Shown here one piece after another: positions 59,901 through 64,000 of a stretch of 64,000 nt of DNA (position 1 is its first letter; each line of letters starts with the position of its first letter). The position numbers and the translations under genes were made by a program. Source of the stretch: Legionella sp. GTDB taxonomy: Bacteria; Pseudomonadota; Gammaproteobacteria; Legionellales; Legionellaceae. The notes beneath the pieces were generated by a model. The model saw only the letters and a program-made list of their open reading frames with translations. It did no database searches and was not told the DNA's origin. Where the stretch lies: positions 95,896-159,895 of the forward strand of contig JAFKHV010000006.1 of the NCBI GenBank assembly GCA_017306715.1, in the 5' to 3' direction.

Positions 59901-61807
59901 AGTAATCGATTTAATAATTTGTTGCTTACCCAACCGATTATTTCAAGGCTTTGCAATTCAGAAGCTAACGGCAAGTTTTCGAGTAAAAAATTACATTGAT
60001 ACTCAAGGGTTATCGATAAGTGCTTTGCTTTAATAATATCAAGCAATTCATAAAGCAGGTCATTAGATAATTTATCTTTAATAAAGAATTTCGTGGTCCA
60101 TATAGTCTTAGAGGGAGGGCTAAATACATTATTCAAACCTTTATTAAAGTGTTCAAGTTTAACAAATTTTAATTTGGGTGCATTTTCTAAGATTGAATAA
60201 AAAAGATCTTTATCACCACTATAGGTAAAATGCTGCAATTGAGGGAGGTAAACAGACCTATTCGCAAATTCTTCTGGAGAATAGTTTAAAGAATGACAAG
60301 AAAGTTTTTTCAATTTCGGTGCGTTTTGGATCAGGCATACTATATCTTTTGAAAGTGATTTATCAGAAATTATGAGAGATTCAATGTTATTTAACGTTAT
60401 ATTTAGATTTTTGACATCGGAGTCAGAAATTATCTGACCCATCTCTAGTATTTTTAAATTCGGAAAAACCCTATCTACTTCAGCAACTTCAGATAACTTC
60501 AATAGAGTAAGACGAAGAATCTCTAACGATGGAATTTGATCGTGCTGCCGTGGTAATGGTACATTTTCCAGTACCATTAATTCTTTTAAATTTCTTAAGG
60601 ACTTTATTACGTTAAAATCTACGTAACTAAGTTCTAAGCGAACTAAATCTTTTGGTAAGTTTGCTGGATATTCACAGAGATATTCTAAAGCTTTTAATTT
60701 ATTTAGATGTGAGAGGTCGGGTAAAGAGAGGTCATAATCTTCCATTGCTATTAAACTGTTGATGTTCTTTAAATCACTTAATACTTCTGAGCCAAAACCA
60801 AAGATACTTTTTAAATAGCGCATTTTAAGCGCGTCCCCCCATAATTTATAAGGCAACTCTCCGCAACTAATGTTTAAACTCTCCAGATCGGGTACTGGAT
60901 TTAAAAGCACACCATTTTCTGCATACGTTAAATTGTTAATTCGCTTTAAATGAGGGGTTAAGGCAAATAATTTATTTAATTCATTAGTATCCAGATAAGC
61001 ATTATCCATCTTATTAAAATCAATCGCTTCAATATCTGCTAAATCCAGTTTAGTGATTATGCGATCTGCGATAGGCAAAATATCATTGTTAAGTAGATTA
61101 TTCAGGTCGGAAGTGTCTAATTTTAATTTTTGATAATGAATTGCTATTTTCAAATTTAATGATTTGATAAATCGTTCCATTTTGGAAAAAAAATTTATTG
61201 CATTAGAAGATATTTCGTCTGCAACAACCCGCTCTACTTTCGGTATAAGGCTCGATGCTCCTAAAAGGATTTTTTCTGCTTGCGGATGTGGGGCTAAATT
61301 TGAAATAAACAGCTGTCGCTGAGGTAATTCATAACTCGTATTTTGTAATACCTGAAGCCAATAGTCATCAAGAATAAAGAATTCATCCTCAGTCCATGAA
61401 CAATCGTTTACTATGCATTTTTTTACCTCAGCTAAATGAGCGTAATCTTGCGACCATTTAAGTATTTTTTTATTAGGGTCTCCGCGATACACATACCAAT
61501 TCTTTGAAGTAATTAACTCTATTGATTTAGAAGTCCAAAAATAAATTTCAAATTGCTCAGTCATTAAATCGTCAATTAACTGATAAAAATCTTCTGCCTG
61601 AATTTCTGTATAATTAAAAAAGGTCCAATCGTAAATGACCAATCTTTTTTTTACTAAATGATTCGCATAGCGAATCTGCTTCCATGCCGGTTTTCCTGCA
61701 ATCAGTCGCTGTAAATCAAAACTACCACTGGGATTATCTGTATAAATCTCGTGTTCATTTTTCTTAGTTTGATAGAGGAAGGAAAATTGATAGAAGGTTC
61801 GGCTCAT
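55127..61807 (-). CDS. Giant LRR - transglutaminase-like - tandem AAA+ protein
   Basis: A 2226-residue protein I do not recognise as a named gene. Residues about 1-260 are unassigned. About 270-820 are leucine-rich-repeat-like (units such as NLKELMVLENVPL, PKLKKLSCHSL). About 950-1100 are transglutaminase-like with Cys1046 (GACRHRS), His1069 (DCHAF) and Asp1084 (KVDLGGYP). About 1155-1300 and 1459-1625 look like degenerate AAA+ modules. Two intact ones follow: Walker A GLTGGGKTT (Lys1734) with B LCLDEGN (Asp1773), and ESAPGLGKS (Lys2001) with VVIMDEIN (Asp2059) and ATQNP (Asn2097), of the MoxR/midasin AAA_5 type. The tail carries basic clusters (RKR, RKKSR). No signal peptide. The ATG at 61807 has a weak GGGTG site. 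Probably a host-directed effector, but this is inference. Confidence 0.85.
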   Translation of the reverse strand: MSRTFYQFSFLYQTKKNEHEIYTDNPSGSFDLQRLIAGKPAWKQIRYANHLVKKRLVIYDWTFFNYTEIQAEDFYQLIDDLMTEQFEIYFWTSKSIELITSKNWYVYRGDPNKKILKWSQDYAHLAEVKKCIVNDCSWTEDEFFILDDYWLQVLQNTSYELPQRQLFISNLAPHPQAEKILLGASSLIPKVERVVADEISSNAINFFSKMERFIKSLNLKIAIHYQKLKLDTSDLNNLLNNDILPIADRIITKLDLADIEAIDFNKMDNAYLDTNELNKLFALTPHLKRINNLTYAENGVLLNPVPDLESLNISCGELPYKLWGDALKMRYLKSIFGFGSEVLSDLKNINSLIAMEDYDLSLPDLSHLNKLKALEYLCEYPANLPKDLVRLELSYVDFNVIKSLRNLKELMVLENVPLPRQHDQIPSLEILRLTLLKLSEVAEVDRVFPNLKILEMGQIISDSDVKNLNITLNNIESLIISDKSLSKDIVCLIQNAPKLKKLSCHSLNYSPEEFANRSVYLPQLQHFTYSGDKDLFYSILENAPKLKFVKLEHFNKGLNNVFSPPSKTIWTTKFFIKDKLSNDLLYELLDIIKAKHLSITLEYQCNFLLENLPLASELQSLEIIGWVSNKLLNRLLYQTPRLKKLKISHTQSSDSIKLASNLFLPNLEEVILYKTPFSLENLDFLAKVAPNIKTLSISTLPLGVMVLHSSLNKLEQLTIEGAYLTVQNIQTLLIMCPNLVKLSLIGLQLADARIIDNVYESMVSNLNLTGSSINNTQLIQLLSLFPKLNNLSLIHCKKVVLNSISPFLKKIPIVDLKGIHSLPFRPQKKEDVQWCDFNTALPKEKLSAKRYFYSLSPGIDDPEIKFYRLKVFHELKIHANGTDPNHLVELIKSNDPQWRMLDNLKQHRIEGFINYAKQQAEMDREHYHYYGQVNFELTSAWQKLPSISPLEKLTDLAFAVEIPFEVRYSDRDNLYYLRALEGTATSHIHYIVRVPRVYPKLTMAQKFQQDINYLLQFQASGFNNIPQNLTGEGYLNLLWMLQVGACRHRSMLFLWRHAQDVRVIYNDCHAFIEVKVQGRWLKVDLGGYPAALEIIEEFISPAVSQNLNQAPQPQLVADTHMAKYASRLEPWRTQSKNWSSWEELRDDVLHQGQKILFEVNSPAEVNAVWANLSHYCHQANRHYFFIDNPDDLHCTLPYLAARSNSYQIQPGPGGLLFDFFQTCTNTALPALLIINYERFGVEDLIRTNSILDPERQIEGVLLPPSLSIVGIRNRMRSDVYEGADFISRWQRRVHIPANLTVTTVHLKTTNQSASCTLDLWDDAEAYELLLGRWRMMGAGFIYEEGLLVSAVAAGHRVIALRQAPLEVRTLCHQISTLGWIAHHGKRLEFPQGLQFQWTWGYDWQRLRNAITWLTAPKPRAYVLNPGHLPTFFSRYIDDPMKQNIQATSGWVKDAAGQLLPVTLSRSLTEGQWAQLLHYCLLHEVKLEVFCPQSVSVPEVLGLRPESQEPELIPNLRVIVSTERDSTVLNLLEQHPQARFADITECTSSDLWQHWHTRLDTEEYRFRIWHQPGWLQQALMGGETVILTGTFSADLQDALQTVWCGPNQAAWSGQLFLVTEHDNDFPLFAHQQHLVVVEEKKVRLLTRFSATLCAHLTAEQWSQESLSQLQARLRFLQRVPQGDSHDAWHGLQSLKPKWDDDAQADTVLAQRKAALEAVWATSPYVCIVGLTGGGKTTFISKILANAQNIVYYGEAQQAAWAQATGMQRHILCLDEGNLSTRQRSELEGLCFGALGMPWGPNYYTLTSRHKVVVLMNPQAEGGLRQLPSLFLRHGNTLIFDPLPPAFVAKEVITPLLGEVPEVAAAFLVVYRFACQHSTTRILMTPRDIAMMAALYLAYSPRPHERQLVAQYVAYQIGRSVLPKALHDDLLKQLSPLPHPLGLEYLAGNDLADYGFILTPSRLQLVVQLQELFFIRHLRQQQPSWQSKGLGGLLVESAPGLGKSELIRAFVHSQGMVLWNPQEQNQASENAYMIIPASLSPMEKKNWLLQAFHAGAVVIMDEINSGPVVEDLLNSLLCGETPDKEPPKRAGFLLLATQNPSSMPGRVRHTSAIERRLLHVTLGEYPKHEVEQILRAQGLNEEHAQELSIIFQQKREEGQARGYAALPTLRDVLILAQETRSRKRLAESAPEEAWHLRKKSRQFGLFHKAEDRTEPIQRNSGCGLNKNV

Positions 61808-61836
61808 CGGTGGGGCACCCTAATTTATGATGCCAC

Positions 61837-61842
61837 ATTGTA
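61837..61842 (-). promoter_or_regulatory. Candidate extended -10 of the giant gene
   Basis: In the 187-base gap before the giant gene, TACAAT preceded by TGG (an extended -10 pattern) lies on the minus strand about 30 bases before the ATG. No good -35 at 17 bases. A start there would give a leader of about 23 bases. Confidence 0.3.
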
Positions 61843-61939
61843 CCATATTTGGACACAATACGAGCAGATCAAGCTTATTACAACGACTTGTTTTGTATCC
61901 AACCCCAAACTACTACAGATTTATGTTCGCCAAACTGTG

Positions 61940-61976
61940 ATTGCGCGCATAAAGCAGATGTTGTTAAGCGCGCAAT
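61940..61976. terminator. Inverted repeat downstream of the truncated AAA+ gene
   Basis: Perfect 9-bp arms ATTGCGCGC (61940-61948) and GCGCGCAAT (61968-61976) with a 19-base loop, placed about 20 bases after the stop of the AAA+ gene at 61995. There is no T tract, so it may be a weak terminator or a protein-binding site. Confidence 0.35.
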
Positions 61977-61994
61977 AAGATTATTATGACAAAT

Positions 61995-63839
61995 TTATAT
62001 ATTAAGTTGCTTACTCAATGACTCAGAACCCTTCATTCCCTCTTCCGGCTCAGATTCACCAAAAAATCCATATTGTCTACTCCGCTTAGGTAAAGGCTCA
62101 TTTTCGGGGGCAGCCTCCGCTAACCGCTTATGCGCATGGGGCTCTTGCGCTATATTCATAACATCACGTAAGGTAGGTAAGGTGGCATAGCCCTTACTTG
62201 TACCCTCCTGACGTTTGCGCACAAAAGCTGTACTTAAAGCTTTAGCCTTTTCTAGGGATAACCCTTGCATGCGCAAAATATGCTCCACTTCCTGCTGTGG
62301 ATATTCCTCAAGTTTTGCATGCAGCAATCGTCGCTCAATTGCCGAGGTATGACGAACCCGACCCGCCATGGTAGGTGGATTTTGTGTGGCTAAGAGTAAA
62401 AATCCAGCTCGTTTGGGCGGCTCTTTATCGAGGGTTTCACCACTTAACAGCGCATTCAGGAGGTCTTCAACCACCGGACCACTGTTTAACTCATCCATAA
62501 GCACCACCGCACCCGCATGAAAAGCCTGCAATAACCACGATTTTTTCTCCGCAGGCGGTAATGAGGCCGGAAGAATTACATATGCGTTTTCAGGGGGGAT
62601 ACTCAAGACTTGAGGCTGCCACAGAACCAACCCTTGACTACGCACAAATGCACGCATAAGTTCGCTCTTACCTAAACCCGGTGCGCTTTCCACCACCAAC
62701 CCACCTAGACCGCGAGACTGCCAAGTGGGATGTTGTCGCCTTAACTCACGTATAGCAAACAATTCCTCTAAATGGACAACCAGAGGTAACCGAGAAGGCG
62801 TCAGCGTAAAGCCATATTCAGTCAAACGATTTCCAGCTAAATAGTCTAAGCCTAGAGACTGCGGTACCGTAGAAAATTGTCCCAACAAATCGGCATGCAG
62901 TGTGGGCGGCAAGACCGCTTTTCCAATCTGATATGCAACATATTGTGCCACCTGCAGCCGCTCCTCAGGACGGGGTTTATAACTCAAATACAAAGCCGCC
63001 ATCATGACAATATCCCGTGGCGTCATCAAAATGCGGGTCGTTGAGTGTAAACATGCAAAACGATAAACGGCAAGAAAGGCTGCGGCTACTTCCGGCACCG
63101 TGCCCACAAGAGGCTTGATGACTTCCTCTGCAATAAAAGCAGGAGGTAGCGGGTCAAAGACCAAGGTATTGCCATGACGTAAGAATAAGGAGGGAAGCTG
63201 ACGCAAGCCCCCTTCAGCTTGCGGATTCATCAGTACCACCACTCGATGACGCGCAGTCAAAGGATAGTAATGAGATCCCCAAGGCATACCCAAAACCCCA
63301 AGACATAAACCTTCCAGCTCACTGCGCTGACGGATGCTTAGATTTCCCTCATCCAGACAGAGGACCTGACGCTGCGAACCAGTTGCCTGTGCCCAAGCTT
63401 CCTGTTGTTCTTCACCGTAATACACTTTGGTGTGTTCATCCGCGATGATTTTGGAAATAAAGGTGGTTTTACCTCCGCCAGTTAATCCAACAATACACGC
63501 ATAAGGACTAGTGGCCCAAATCGCTTCCAATGCTGCCTTTCGACGTGCAATGACGCTCTGCGCGTCGGCACTTTCATCCCAACGAGGTTTAATATGCTCA
63601 AGCCCTAGCCAAGCATCGTCACTGGAGGCTTCCGGACTACGCTGTAATAAGCGTAATCGCGCTTGCAATCGGCTTAATGATTCTTGAAGCCATTGTTGCG
63701 GGGTAATGTATGCACATAATGCAGCTGAGAAACGAGTTTGCAGTCGTTCCTTTTTTTCCTCAGGGGATACTGTATGAATTTGCTGGGCGAGTAAAGGAAA
63801 ATCCGTGTCTTGCTCCGTGACCAAAAATAATTGGCCCAA
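61995..63839 (-). CDS. Dual AAA+ ATPase, N-terminally truncated paralogue of the giant protein
   Basis: A 614-residue protein corresponding to the last two AAA+ modules of the neighbouring giant. Both are intact: Walker A GLTGGGKTT with LCLDEGN, and ESAPGLGKS with VVLMDELN and ATQNPP. The basic tail KRLAEAAPE...PKRSRQYGFF is conserved. Similarity to the giant begins exactly at the first residues (W-x-GQLFLVTE), and upstream sequence is unrelated, so the LRR, transglutaminase and degenerate AAA parts are missing. No ATG is available. A TTG at 63839 has GGAG six bases before it and could start translation. In-frame TGA occurs at 63890-63888. It may be a functional remnant or a pseudogene. Confidence 0.65.
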   Translation of the reverse strand: MGQLFLVTEQDTDFPLLAQQIHTVSPEEKKERLQTRFSAALCAYITPQQWLQESLSRLQARLRLLQRSPEASSDDAWLGLEHIKPRWDESADAQSVIARRKAALEAIWATSPYACIVGLTGGGKTTFISKIIADEHTKVYYGEEQQEAWAQATGSQRQVLCLDEGNLSIRQRSELEGLCLGVLGMPWGSHYYPLTARHRVVVLMNPQAEGGLRQLPSLFLRHGNTLVFDPLPPAFIAEEVIKPLVGTVPEVAAAFLAVYRFACLHSTTRILMTPRDIVMMAALYLSYKPRPEERLQVAQYVAYQIGKAVLPPTLHADLLGQFSTVPQSLGLDYLAGNRLTEYGFTLTPSRLPLVVHLEELFAIRELRRQHPTWQSRGLGGLVVESAPGLGKSELMRAFVRSQGLVLWQPQVLSIPPENAYVILPASLPPAEKKSWLLQAFHAGAVVLMDELNSGPVVEDLLNALLSGETLDKEPPKRAGFLLLATQNPPTMAGRVRHTSAIERRLLHAKLEEYPQQEVEHILRMQGLSLEKAKALSTAFVRKRQEGTSKGYATLPTLRDVMNIAQEPHAHKRLAEAAPENEPLPKRSRQYGFFGESEPEEGMKGSESLSKQLNI

Positions 63840-63873
63840 CCAATGCTCCGAATCTGAATGATCCCCACGAAAA

Positions 63874-64000
63874 TTACCAATCTCTGCTCAATTCATTTTG
63901 AATGATTTGAGCCAGTGGTTCATCATGGAATTTAATATGCCTCAATCCATCATGTTCAATAATTAACTTTCCTAACGTAAAATAAGAAAATACCTTTCTA
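63874..64000 (-). CDS. C-terminal end of an unidentified protein, cut by window edge
   Basis: On the minus strand a frame open from the right edge to TAA at 63876-63874 encodes 41 residues ending EPLAQIIQNELSRDW, with LGKLIIEHDGLRHIKF before it. The regular sequence and the natural-looking stop suggest a gene end. It is in a different frame from the AAA+ gene and shows no similarity to the giant protein. Too short to assign. Confidence 0.4.
   Translation of the reverse strand, partial: RKVFSYFTLGKLIIEHDGLRHIKFHDEPLAQIIQNELSRDW

Noticed and set aside
55127..63839. McrB-type restriction or other antiphage system built on the two AAA+ proteins
   Set aside because: No McrB GTPase signature and no nuclease (McrC-like) partner is encoded nearby; the AAA motifs read as MoxR/midasin class. 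LRRs and a transglutaminase-like centre do not suggest defence directly. It cannot be excluded for genes beyond 64 kb.

Overview
The window reads as a piece of a Legionella (Legionellaceae) chromosome. Support: AT-rich gammaproteobacterial housekeeping genes; a type II secretion block in the order gspF-G-H-I-J-K without D and E next to it; a DedA/PAP2/LssY_C-type protein; an EnhA-like L,D-transpeptidase; a hutU-hutH pair; a Gfo/Idh/MocA oxidoreductase joined to lpxB, as expected for 3-amino-sugar lipid A; and eukaryote-like proteins (F-box-like, leucine-rich repeats, transglutaminase fold). The species cannot be named from the sequence. I see no tRNA, rRNA, CRISPR array or insertion sequence.

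Layout. 1-8.0 kb (minus): CPA2 antiporter, AmpE-like protein, Cys-rich lipoprotein, then the pyruvate dehydrogenase complex aceE-aceF-lpdA (lpdA cut by the left edge), and RlpA. 8.2-16.2 kb (plus): D,D-carboxypeptidase, YbeD, LipB, the DedA/PAP2/LssY protein, a small membrane protein, a YafK-type L,D-transpeptidase, an exonuclease and an MFS exporter. 16.2-28.4 kb (minus): MFS transporter, AnmK, TatD, and the long run yceD-rpmF-plsX-fabH-fabD-fabG-acpP-fabF-mltG-tmk-holB. 28.5-31.2 kb: MnmA, ErpA, EnhA-like protein, a secreted hypothetical. 31.2-35.7 kb (minus): dnaQ, rnhA, hutH, hutU. 35.8-44.6 kb (mostly plus): POT peptide transporter, rsfS-rlmH-mrdA-rodA, rnhB (minus), gnnA-like-lpxB, fis. 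44.7-49.8 kb (minus): htpG, a PLP enzyme, yaaA, glnA. 49.9-54.0 kb (plus): gspFGHIJK.

The last 10 kb (54.1-64 kb) is the accessory region. It holds an F-box-like gene broken by an in-frame stop; a 2226-residue protein with LRR-like repeats, a transglutaminase-type Cys-His-Asp centre and a tandem row of AAA+ modules; and a second, N-terminally truncated copy of its ATPase half immediately upstream. The last two AAA+ modules have intact Walker motifs. Two more upstream look degenerate and show a short internal repeat, giving a regular spacing of about 270-300 residues, like single-chain dynein/midasin/RNF213 rings. This architecture, which I do not recognise as a described system, is the most interesting object in the window.

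Functional links: much of the core serves envelope growth (PBP2/RodA, MltG, PBP5-type DacA, RlpA, AnmK, two L,D-transpeptidases, LpxB, fatty acid synthesis), carbon and amino-acid use (PDH, HutU/HutH, POT transporter, GlnA) and protein secretion (T2SS). Several genes start with TTG or GTG, supported by Shine-Dalgarno spacing in some cases. Proposed regulatory sites include a heat-shock-type promoter before htpG, a 10-bp inverted repeat before fis, and three copies of a 9-mer in the hutU/transporter intergenic region.
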